Assembly: GCA_947073495.1 (NCBI GenBank)
Contig: CAMTMX010000022.1
Coordinates: 1 to 40,269 of the forward strand
Length of the DNA: 40,269 nucleotides
Source of the DNA: an uncultured Porphyromonadaceae bacterium
Lineage (GTDB): Bacteria > Bacteroidota > Bacteroidia > Bacteroidales > Muribaculaceae
Reading direction: 5' to 3'
The notes beneath the pieces were generated by a model. That model saw only the letters and a program-made list of their open reading frames with translations, ran no database searches and had not been told where the DNA came from. The translations under genes were made by a program, and so were the position numbers. This document shows, one piece after another, positions 1-7,600 of this stretch (position 1 is its first letter; each line of letters begins with the position of its first letter).

Positions 1-647
1 CCGATAGCTTCAGGGTGGAAAAGCTTGAGGGGGAACGAAGAAATGAGATGGCTTTAAGCAATATCACCAATTTAAGCCGTGATTTGGTGCCATTGTTGTA
101 TCAAGCAGGTTATCTGACTATAAAATCATATGATGAAAGTGAGAATGAGTATGTATTGGGATTTCCAAATAAAGAGGTGTCGGAAGGTTTCTGGGGTTCA
201 CTGGCAGATGAATTTTTTCATATAAGCGACGCTTCATCAGTGTTTGATACACGTGAATTTGTAAAAGACATAATGCATGGGAATGCCGATAGATTTATGA
301 CAAGACTTCAGAGTCTTCTTTCCGACACAAATTCCGAGCAGGAACCGAATAAGGAGATTCATTTCCAAAATATGATGGCTGTGATCGGAAAGATGTTGGG
401 ATTCAAAGTAAGGACGGAAGTACATAGCTCTGCGGGAAGATGTGACATGCAGATATTTACCTCCGATTATATATACATATTTGAATTTAAACTGGATTCA
501 ACCCCTGAAAAAGCGCTCAGCCAAATTAAAGAAAGACGATATGCGGATGTATTTAATGTGGATGAGAGAACCAAAATATTAATAGGTGCAAATTTCTCTA
601 CCATCTTACGTTCTCTTGATGGCTGGATAACAGAGATTGCCAAATAG
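1..647 (+). CDS. AAA-ATPase-like / PD-(D/E)XK nuclease-domain protein, 3' part
   Basis: The reading frame is open from base 3, so the 5' part lies outside the window; the GTG at 15 is probably not the true start. The visible ~215 residues match the C-terminal part of Bacteroidetes proteins with an AAA-ATPase-like domain (PF09820) followed by a PD-(D/E)XK nuclease-like domain (PF08011, DUF1703). Signs are the segment PLLYQAGYLTIK followed by LGFPNKEV, then the nuclease-type core GRCDM...YIFEFKLD, with D and ExK in the expected order, and the ending IGANFS. The ATPase half is not visible. The molecular role of this family is unknown; such genes are often repeated in a genome and look like selfish or defence-type accessory genes. 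It converges on the GH5 gene and seems unrelated to the glycan locus. Family assignment is confident, function is not. Confidence 0.8.
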   Translation, partial: DSFRVEKLEGERRNEMALSNITNLSRDLVPLLYQAGYLTIKSYDESENEYVLGFPNKEVSEGFWGSLADEFFHISDASSVFDTREFVKDIMHGNADRFMTRLQSLLSDTNSEQEPNKEIHFQNMMAVIGKMLGFKVRTEVHSSAGRCDMQIFTSDYIYIFEFKLDSTPEKALSQIKERRYADVFNVDERTKILIGANFSTILRSLDGWITEIAK

Positions 648-683
648 AAAAAGCGTCAAGCCATAATTGAATTGGCTTGACGC
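648..683 (-). terminator. Rho-independent terminator of the GH5 operon
   Basis: A perfect 11-bp inverted repeat (arms 653-663 and 673-683, 9-nt loop) is followed on the minus strand by a run of five T. It lies just beyond the GH5 stop codon and directly after the stop of the convergent gene. Only the minus-strand side has a clear T run, so it mainly serves the long leftward operon. Confidence 0.8.
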
Positions 684-705
684 AAATTAAGAGAAGATTT
701 AGATT

Positions 706-1935
706 TCAGTAAGGGTAGACGCCTTCACGAGAACCTTCCATGATGGCGTTTACAATTTCTGTCGCTTTCACTTTCCCGGTGTTGCGGTTGAAGATTTCAC
801 CGGTGTCCCAAAGGAATGGCACGAGTCCCCGTTCTTTGCCATATTGCGACACACACCTGTTGAAATAAGCCCGAGATGCGAGATGCTTCTGTTTCTCTTC
901 TTTGGAAGAAAGGGCATTTGAATGATCTGTAATCGCACCGTATTCACCTATTATGACCGGAATCCCCTTGGAGACAAACATATTTTTCATCTTGTCGAAC
1001 TGTTGTTTCATATATTCCTCTCCTCCCCAATCGGAATTCCGATCCGAACCGGCAATAAAATTCCGGTCGCCCCAGAAATATGCCATTTTGCCCCAGCTTT
1101 CATCCTTTTCCATTCCACAGAAATTCCAAGGATCATAGAAATGAATTTCCGCCATCATACGGTCAGGCACCTTATCGACAGGAAGTCTTGACATTAGTTT
1201 TACCGTAAGATCTATGCTCGTTGCAGGACCTTGCACTATGAGAGTCCTTTTCAGGTTGTTGCCTCCGGTGGCGCGGACTGCATCAATGAATGTCTGTTCG
1301 TATTCAAGCAACACATTCATTTCAGATGCAGTAAATTCGTTTTGTCTGCTTTGGTATGGTTCATTGGTTCCTGCAAACAGAAGTCGCTCATTATAACCTT
1401 TCAGTTTATTGGCAATCTGAGTCCAAAGCTCTCTCTGCTTCGGGATTACCTTATCTTTGCTTGCAGTGTTGACATTCTCTTCAAGCCATCCGCCGTCCCA
1501 ATGGATGTTGACGATGGCATACATATCGCGGCTTACTATCCAACCTACCACTTCACTTACGCGATCGAGCCATGAAGGGTCGATCGTGTAGTATGTCTGA
1601 TTAATAATATGTCCACTCCAGGCGCAAGGAATACGTACTGCGTTGAATCCGGCATCCTTGAGACCCTGGATATATTTTTCGTTCACTTTTGGATTTCCCC
1701 AAGCCGTTTCTGAAGGCATTCCATTATTTATCGCTTCCATAGTGTTGCCGATGTTGATGCCGGTAAACATATCGGCAGCAATTTCTGTGGCTGTGATATT
1801 GAGTGGTTCCTGACAGTTTTCTGTATCAGGATATTCCGGGATAACAAAGCCCGGTCCGTCATCATCCTTATTACCGCAAGCGGCGAGTGCCACAGCCGTG
1901 AAGAGGATAGTAAAATACTTAATAAATCGGGTCAT
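706..1935 (-). CDS. GH5 endo-beta-glucanase lipoprotein (probable endo-xyloglucanase)
   Basis: Glycoside hydrolase family 5, most like subfamily 4 (endo-xyloglucanase/endoglucanase). The start chosen is the internal ATG at 1935, which gives a clean lipoprotein signal (VALAAC); the longer frame opens at 1962. After a short acidic linker comes the (beta/alpha)8 barrel: NIGNTMEA, FNAVRIPCAW, VNIHWDGGW, the acid/base Glu in AGTNEP (residue 192), HFYDPW, and the nucleophile Glu in IIGEYGA (residue 331). Length (409 aa) fits one catalytic domain; there is no BACON domain such as that in Bacteroides ovatus BoGH5A. It is predicted to be anchored in the outer membrane and to make the first cuts in a beta-glucan backbone. 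It is the last gene of the DUF6057 operon, 33 bp after the Rid-like gene, and is not beside the other hydrolases. The family is sure; xyloglucan as substrate is inferred from the GH31/GH2/GH3 genes. Confidence 0.88.
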   Translation of the reverse strand: MTRFIKYFTILFTAVALAACGNKDDDGPGFVIPEYPDTENCQEPLNITATEIAADMFTGINIGNTMEAINNGMPSETAWGNPKVNEKYIQGLKDAGFNAVRIPCAWSGHIINQTYYTIDPSWLDRVSEVVGWIVSRDMYAIVNIHWDGGWLEENVNTASKDKVIPKQRELWTQIANKLKGYNERLLFAGTNEPYQSRQNEFTASEMNVLLEYEQTFIDAVRATGGNNLKRTLIVQGPATSIDLTVKLMSRLPVDKVPDRMMAEIHFYDPWNFCGMEKDESWGKMAYFWGDRNFIAGSDRNSDWGGEEYMKQQFDKMKNMFVSKGIPVIIGEYGAITDHSNALSSKEEKQKHLASRAYFNRCVSQYGKERGLVPFLWDTGEIFNRNTGKVKATEIVNAIMEGSREGVYPY

Positions 1936-1968
1936 TGCAATCAAATTAAGTTTGTTCCGCATAGTAGC

Positions 1969-3045
1969 TTAAATCTTTTTCATAGCCATACATTCCATCT
2001 CAATAAGCCATCCCGTGCGACAGACCGGAGCATGGAGAATTATATAAGGTATGTTTGGAAACCTGTCTTCAAACATATTTTTGACTACTGTGTAGTCGGC
2101 AGGATCGCGAAGATAGACAATTATGTGTCCTACATCTTCCCAATCGAAAGAGGCGGCATTAAGAAGCGACGCCACGTTTTCCCACATGCGGAGAGTCTGT
2201 TTCCTGATATCACCGGGTGATACGATGCGCCCTTTGTTGTCGATACTTGCTGTCCCTGAAATGAAAAGGTGGCGGCGATCGTCATAATCCACACTTGTTG
2301 CCCTTTCAAAAGCCACGCCATATTCATATGTGGGGTTCAGATGATCGGGGGCATTGATCTGCCGCATGCTGTCTTTTTTCAGCCCCAGCACAGAATAGGA
2401 ATCGAGCATGACGGCGGATGTGCGGTCAGCCTGTCTTCCGCCGATACCGGTGCTGGCTATAAACCTTGTGTCTGTTGTGAGACCCAATGCCCCGAAAGCC
2501 TGGTTGCGCCCTTTGACCACTTCTGCATAATCGACATCAACATTCTGTACGAATATCCATGTGCGTACGCAACTTTCAAGGAGGCTCCCGCCCCTTTGTT
2601 CAAGCGCCTCATTAGTAGAGGTAAGCATGAAAAGCATTGCATGGAAAGGATCCATTCCCGGACGGTTGCCTCCCCCCTCAAAAATATGTGAGTGACCGAA
2701 CGCCTCCGCGGTGAATCTGCCGTCGTCGTCACGTTTCACCACCGCGTCTTCAATAAACCATACCCAAAGGGCAGCCTTGGTAAGGTTGAGGGGAGGTTGC
2801 TCCACAACTGAAGTGGCGCATTCCCCGTCGTCAGGCAACATGGGCTGCTGGTTGACGGCATCGCTAAGAAACCAGCGGCGAAAGACAGGGCGCATCGTTT
2901 GCCCGAGAGATTCCTTTGCCTCTTCATATTGCGTAAGTATCTCATGGAGCTGCTGTTCAAATGTCAGGGTAGGGTTGTCGATTGTTATTATGGTATGGGC
3001 TTCGCGCTTTCCATCCGAAGCCGTTATTGTTTTTGTCGTGATCAT
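1969..3045 (-). CDS. Rid (YjgF)-superfamily protein, chorismatase-like
   Basis: A 358-residue protein without a signal peptide, so probably cytoplasmic. The C-terminal ~130 residues look like a YjgF/YER057c/UK114 (Rid) fold: HLFISGTASID, then QTLRMWENV, VGHIIVYLRD, and the ending APVCRTGWLIEMEC. The N-terminal half is likely a second, degenerate YjgF-like half, as in chorismatases of the FkbO/Hyg5 type; the Cys and Glu in the last motif resemble residues those enzymes use. Single-domain Rid proteins are about 130 aa, so this is not an ordinary imine deaminase. It lies 54 bp after the third propeller gene and 33 bp before GH5 on the same strand, so co-transcription is likely. Substrate is unknown; a chorismate- or enamine-type reaction is only a suggestion from fold resemblance. 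Confidence 0.65.
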   Translation of the reverse strand: MITTKTITASDGKREAHTIITIDNPTLTFEQQLHEILTQYEEAKESLGQTMRPVFRRWFLSDAVNQQPMLPDDGECATSVVEQPPLNLTKAALWVWFIEDAVVKRDDDGRFTAEAFGHSHIFEGGGNRPGMDPFHAMLFMLTSTNEALEQRGGSLLESCVRTWIFVQNVDVDYAEVVKGRNQAFGALGLTTDTRFIASTGIGGRQADRTSAVMLDSYSVLGLKKDSMRQINAPDHLNPTYEYGVAFERATSVDYDDRRHLFISGTASIDNKGRIVSPGDIRKQTLRMWENVASLLNAASFDWEDVGHIIVYLRDPADYTVVKNMFEDRFPNIPYIILHAPVCRTGWLIEMECMAMKKI

Positions 3046-3099
3046 TTCGCAATTGAATTAATCATGTTTTTATCCGGTTATGTATTAATTGCTTCCGTC

Positions 3100-4539
3100 T
3101 TATTCGCGTTTTGTCATTGCTTCAGCCACACCTGCGGGAGTGAATGACACTGGAACAGACCCGAGGTCGGGCACGTTGAATGATTTCAGATTGTAATCGT
3201 AGAAAGAGGGAGACTTCTGTGGAAGTAGAAATGGTTTGGAAACTTTGCCGTCTGTGGAGACGTGTGCGAAATATGGTTTCCCATACAGACCGTCGTCACG
3301 CTTGCTGGCAAAAACAAACCATCTTCCTGTTGATGACCAACTGTGGTATGTGTCGCTCATAGGGCTATTGACCATTCTGAGACTATCTGTCTCTCCGGAG
3401 ACGAGGTCAACCATCTGCAAATCCGACTCTCGATGCCATATCGGGAATGTCCCGAAATCAGATACTGTATATAGTAGACGTTTGCCGTCGGGAGATACCC
3501 TCGGATGACTGACGCTCCTCTTCCCCGGCAACCCCGGGATTATGGTATCCGTTGACGAGCCGAACTCTCCAAGTTTTGAGTCGAACCCGATGCGGCAAAG
3601 GCTGTAATGGATGCTGTCGATTGCCGATTGCCTGACAGGACCTTTTGCCACACAATAGTAGATGCTTTTTCCATCTGCCGAAAATGTCGGAAAAGTCTCC
3701 AATTTTGCAGAGTCGGCGAGAAGCGGCGAACGCAACACTTTATCTTGTAGCAAATCGTAGACATAAATGTCGGATTTTGTGTCGAACACTTCCAGCCGTT
3801 TGTCCGGACGTGAATGAAATGCAGGTATGATCACATTGGTGGAGAACACAATATAACGCCCCGTGGGATCAAACTGTGCGTATACAGAGCCGGACACCAT
3901 ATCGTTGGTCTTGAAATTCAGCAGACGCAGTTTGCCATGGTCGTTGAGCACCATACCGCCCCCTTCGCCGCGCACATATAAAAAGGACAGGTCTCCGTCG
4001 CCTGGTGCATGAGTATGGCAGTTCATACATCTGTTGCCTACGGCGTTATAGTCGCATAGCACCCGTTCTGAGAAGTCTTCCACGTTTCGTTCCATAATCT
4101 GGAGTCGTGAAAATACCTCATAATCCGGCTCGATCAGTCGATATGTCAGATATGGATCGATCTTGTCTTCAGAAACAGCGATATTGAAAGATTTGTATTT
4201 TATCCAGTCTTCTCCCTGAAGTGCGGTGACAGTCAGGGATATTTCTTGTCCCGTTGCTTCATTCATAAGTTTCTTCCACTCCTGAAAGTCGAAGACTACT
4301 TCATTTCCGTTACTATGTGATTTTATTTCATAGTCTCCGGCCGAAGCTGTGACGAGAATCGCCCTGCAGCTGTCGCGCAACAGGAAATTAAGAGGTGCTA
4401 TATTTTCCGGCACTGTAACTCCGATATAATCAGGATATATATTGGGAAATGCGTCAGATTCACTGACGTTTTTAGGAGATGGGGTACATGCTGCCAACAG
4501 GAGAGCCCATGCCACCATCAGGAAGTATTTGGTTTTCAT
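3100..4539 (-). CDS. PD40 beta-propeller lipoprotein with CxxCH motif, pair A
   Basis: Third and most divergent of three paralogous propeller lipoproteins. Start: the ATG at 4539 gives a signal ending LLLAAC; the ATG at 4551 overlaps the upstream stop codon (ATGA) and is a close alternative. After the lipid-attached Cys comes the family signature NIYPDYIGVTVPENIAPLNF (an N-terminal beta domain), then RLIEPDY, then a CMNCH motif near residue 171, which is the c-type haem attachment pattern. The rest is a TolB/PD40-like propeller with repeated SPDGK-type blades (for example FSADGKSIYYC and VSPDGKRLLYT). The conserved WHPxGRY of its two paralogues is replaced by QFDPTGRY. Probably exported and membrane-anchored. 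It follows its DUF6057 partner by 8 bp. Function unknown. Confidence 0.72.
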   Translation of the reverse strand: MKTKYFLMVAWALLLAACTPSPKNVSESDAFPNIYPDYIGVTVPENIAPLNFLLRDSCRAILVTASAGDYEIKSHSNGNEVVFDFQEWKKLMNEATGQEISLTVTALQGEDWIKYKSFNIAVSEDKIDPYLTYRLIEPDYEVFSRLQIMERNVEDFSERVLCDYNAVGNRCMNCHTHAPGDGDLSFLYVRGEGGGMVLNDHGKLRLLNFKTNDMVSGSVYAQFDPTGRYIVFSTNVIIPAFHSRPDKRLEVFDTKSDIYVYDLLQDKVLRSPLLADSAKLETFPTFSADGKSIYYCVAKGPVRQSAIDSIHYSLCRIGFDSKLGEFGSSTDTIIPGLPGKRSVSHPRVSPDGKRLLYTVSDFGTFPIWHRESDLQMVDLVSGETDSLRMVNSPMSDTYHSWSSTGRWFVFASKRDDGLYGKPYFAHVSTDGKVSKPFLLPQKSPSFYDYNLKSFNVPDLGSVPVSFTPAGVAEAMTKRE

Positions 4540-4547
4540 TATTGCTG

Positions 4548-6125
4548 TCATTGTTTGTCGAAATAATACCAATATGAGTCTCTGAAAGCAGGATTGCCTC
4601 TTTGATTGCTGTAATTGTGGAATGATTCCACGAGTTGATCAGGTACAATATACTTGTCCCATTCATCGTCGGAAGCACCGGTTCCTGCAAGATAAATCAT
4701 AAGCGCCTCCTGATAAAGTTTTTTGTAACGTGGCGCCCCTCTCTCCATGCAGTATTTGTCATAATCCATCTTGAAAGTATCCATGTCTTTCAGAAGAAGG
4801 TCTGTACAGAGCAGATAATCAAGAGCGAGAATGTTGCGGGGATTTGATTCAAGAAGTTCCAGGAGAATATTGCGGCAGTTGTCTCCCAGACGGATATTGT
4901 CTTTACCGTTTGAAAGATCTCGACGCCGAAGTATGTCTTTTTCAACTTCCGGCAACATGTTTCCCGGTGTGTGCCGTTTGCTCCAGTCCGCATAGGCATG
5001 CGTGCGGTCAAGGATCCGCAGATATTTAAGTGCGGCAAGAGTGTCGCCGCTCACGAGATTGATTTCTGCAAGACGTTTTATCATCCTCACGTTGCGGTTA
5101 CGGGGTGAGAACACGTTCCGCATCATGGCTGCACGTTCAGCGTATGTCATATCGCCCGCTTCATAATATAGGTCGTTCATCATATCGATGACCGGAAGAG
5201 GGGTGTCTTCTCCGATCGTGGTAAGTGTGCCGAGATTTCTTATATCATATTTCAACAGATTGTCAGGGAGTGAGTCTTGCAATGCGCTCGCAAGGTAATA
5301 ATAGAATGCTGAAATTTCGTTTGGTGAACCTGCCTTGAGAGCGAGTCGCTTTGTCTTCTCATAATCTTTGCGATAGAAAGAGTCTGAAATGGCAAGGCGT
5401 TCTTCATATTCGAAATTTGGAAGAGAAGGGCGGGCTATACCGGGGTAAAGGATGGCTTTTGTATATGGAAGAGCATATGATTTGCAAAAAAAGGCTGGCG
5501 TTGCCATCGCTAAAGAAACAGTACATAGGATGGATAACCACCAATATTTGTTTCCCCGGTTATGGAAGTCTCGCTTGAGTGTAAACGCTATTATAAACGC
5601 AGAGGTGATTAAGGCGGCGAAACCGAAAGCCCAATAGGAGGCAATCACTAAAACCGGAGATATGTCAAGACAATTGTCTTTCCTCAACGGTATCTTTATT
5701 TTCAGCAATCCCAATGAGACACCACCCGCCACACAGATATAGAATTCCAGGGTTGTAGATGCGGACATCGAAAATGCCACAAGCAGGATGGCTAAAAAAA
5801 CGGTAAGCAATAATGAGGCGCCGGCAGGGAGCAATCTGCGGATTCCTATTGCAAAACAGGCAGTGCAGTAAGCAATGACAAGGGTCAGTATTAAAGCCCC
5901 GACTATGGGATTAATGTAAAACCGGGTTAGCCAGTCGCCCGAGAGACACCCGAGCCATGCCGGTTTGGCGAAGTATGTGGCGATCCAAGAAGGAGTGTTC
6001 AGGAAAATCTGGTTTTGTTCCTGCCACAAAAGATGTGAAGGATAAGCCATGGCATAGAATGTGGCGAGAACGACGCAACATGCCAGACAGATTACTGATA
6101 TTATTATGAATTTTGTTTTCGACAT
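4548..6125 (-). CDS. DUF6057 polytopic membrane protein, pair A
   Basis: A 525-residue protein with an N-terminal membrane segment (about residues 5-26), a short loop with the family motif WQEQNQIF, further hydrophobic segments to about residue 220, then a soluble helical tail. The tail contains a TPR-like block (ALKYLRIL...ADWSKR) and ends in many Tyr/Trp residues. It aligns by eye with the other two DUF6057 proteins here but is some 70 residues shorter and has PAWLG where they have PGG. Predicted inner-membrane protein with a large extracytoplasmic helical domain. It starts 10 bp after the stop of propeller gene B and its stop codon abuts propeller gene A, so translation is probably coupled. 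The family has no known biochemical role. Confidence 0.7.
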   Translation of the reverse strand: MSKTKFIIISVICLACCVVLATFYAMAYPSHLLWQEQNQIFLNTPSWIATYFAKPAWLGCLSGDWLTRFYINPIVGALILTLVIAYCTACFAIGIRRLLPAGASLLLTVFLAILLVAFSMSASTTLEFYICVAGGVSLGLLKIKIPLRKDNCLDISPVLVIASYWAFGFAALITSAFIIAFTLKRDFHNRGNKYWWLSILCTVSLAMATPAFFCKSYALPYTKAILYPGIARPSLPNFEYEERLAISDSFYRKDYEKTKRLALKAGSPNEISAFYYYLASALQDSLPDNLLKYDIRNLGTLTTIGEDTPLPVIDMMNDLYYEAGDMTYAERAAMMRNVFSPRNRNVRMIKRLAEINLVSGDTLAALKYLRILDRTHAYADWSKRHTPGNMLPEVEKDILRRRDLSNGKDNIRLGDNCRNILLELLESNPRNILALDYLLCTDLLLKDMDTFKMDYDKYCMERGAPRYKKLYQEALMIYLAGTGASDDEWDKYIVPDQLVESFHNYSNQRGNPAFRDSYWYYFDKQ

Positions 6126-6135
6126 TTTGAGGAAA

Positions 6136-7596
6136 TCATTTTTTTACACTCACATTTACGATCTCGTTGTTTTTTACCATAGAGCGAATGTGAGGCATAT
6201 CGAGGTTGATTTTATCAGTGATGAAATCGGGTGCGTTGAATGAATGCAAAGCCTCGTCATAATATTGTTCGGGATTACGTTGCGGCAACATGAAGGGTTT
6301 TGTGGCTTTCCCGTCAGTACCGATACAAGAGAAATAAAGGTTACCATACATGCCGTCACGCCGTTTGCTGTTGAATAGAAACCATCCCCCTCCGGGACTC
6401 CAGTTGTGGTAGGCATCACTGAAATCGCTGTTGACTTCTGTGAGGCATCTCGATTCCCCTGTAGACAGATCCATAATCCACAGGTCGGCGTCGGCGTGAT
6501 GTATGGGAGAGGTGCCGTGGTCAGTCATATTGTACATCAGGAAACGTCCGTCATAAGAGGGTCTGGGGAGACTTATACTCTTGCCGATGGAATCGGCACA
6601 GATCAGAGTGTCGATCCTTGTGCCGAAAGATTCCGTCTTCACATCGAAATCAATGCTGCAAAGGCTATATTTAAGCTGTCTGTAATCTCCGGGCATAGAT
6701 ACTGAATCAGCCAGACAGAAAAAGATTTTCTTTCCGTCGGGGGAGAATGCCGGAGTGGTCTCGCAACGAGGAGTAGCCACAAGGGGAGATGTGATGATCC
6801 GGTTGGTTTCCGAGTCGTATACAACAATGTCGGATACTACGTCCCAAGGTTCGATGTTGTGCTCTTTGTCGAGATAAAAATTCTGAACAATCTTGTTTAC
6901 AGAAAACGCAATATATCTTCCGTCGGGATGCCAATAGCCGTAGGTGGCGTTTCCGGCAGTTTCAGGAGTCTTGGTGTTCAGATAAGTGAGATTGCTACCG
7001 GAGTTCAGTATTGTGCCTCCGTTTTTCCCGCGTATGTGTAAAGTGAATTGGTCATTTCTTCCGCGATTTGAATAATGGCAGTTAAGACATTTCCCTTCCA
7101 CTGCTGTTTCTTCAAGAACCGCTGTCTCCTCAAATGAAGATAGCTCCCGCTGATATATGCCGGTCTTGCTGAATGTCTGATAACCGGGCGCAATCTTCCG
7201 ATATACGATCCCGTAATCTTTAAGGGGAATGTCACTGACATGCATGACAAATGGTGCATAGCGTTTCCAATGTCCGTTTTTATCTTTTACGCTTACATCG
7301 AAAGTGAGATCCGCACCGATATTGCGTTCAGTAAGAAGATGCCATTCTTTCTCGTTGAAATCAGCCCATTCCCCGAAAGATTCCATCTCACCCTCAATAC
7401 CCCCTGTGACTTTTACATAGACTTGCCCTGCACCGGAAATATTGAAATTCATCGGCGCTATTCCGGCAGGAATGGTCACATCAGTGTAGTCAGGGAAGAT
7501 GTCCGGACTGTCAGCGGAAGGTGCCATATGCGGAGGTCTTTCCTTAGAGCATGATGCAAGGATTGCGAATATGAAAATATATAGGTATGTTTTCAT
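6136..7596 (-). CDS. PD40 beta-propeller lipoprotein with CxxCH motif, pair B
   Basis: Start: the ATG at 7596 gives a compact lipoprotein signal (FAILASC); an ATG at 7608 overlaps the last codons of the upstream gene, and the frame is open further upstream inside that gene. Order: lipid-anchored Cys, the signature IFPDYTDVTIPAGIAPMNF, a beta domain to about residue 125, then KIAPGYQTFSKTGIYQREL, a CLNCH motif at residues 170-174, the motif HIRGKNGGT, then WHPDGRYIAFS and further propeller blades (FSPDGKKIFFC, SYDGRFLMYN, WSPGGGWFLF). One covalent haem c is predicted if the cell matures c-type cytochromes; the Cys pair could instead be a disulfide. It is close to propeller C across its whole length. 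Membrane-anchored, function unknown. Confidence 0.75.
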   Translation of the reverse strand: MKTYLYIFIFAILASCSKERPPHMAPSADSPDIFPDYTDVTIPAGIAPMNFNISGAGQVYVKVTGGIEGEMESFGEWADFNEKEWHLLTERNIGADLTFDVSVKDKNGHWKRYAPFVMHVSDIPLKDYGIVYRKIAPGYQTFSKTGIYQRELSSFEETAVLEETAVEGKCLNCHYSNRGRNDQFTLHIRGKNGGTILNSGSNLTYLNTKTPETAGNATYGYWHPDGRYIAFSVNKIVQNFYLDKEHNIEPWDVVSDIVVYDSETNRIITSPLVATPRCETTPAFSPDGKKIFFCLADSVSMPGDYRQLKYSLCSIDFDVKTESFGTRIDTLICADSIGKSISLPRPSYDGRFLMYNMTDHGTSPIHHADADLWIMDLSTGESRCLTEVNSDFSDAYHNWSPGGGWFLFNSKRRDGMYGNLYFSCIGTDGKATKPFMLPQRNPEQYYDEALHSFNAPDFITDKINLDMPHIRSMVKNNEIVNVSVKK

Positions 7597-7600
7597 GCGG

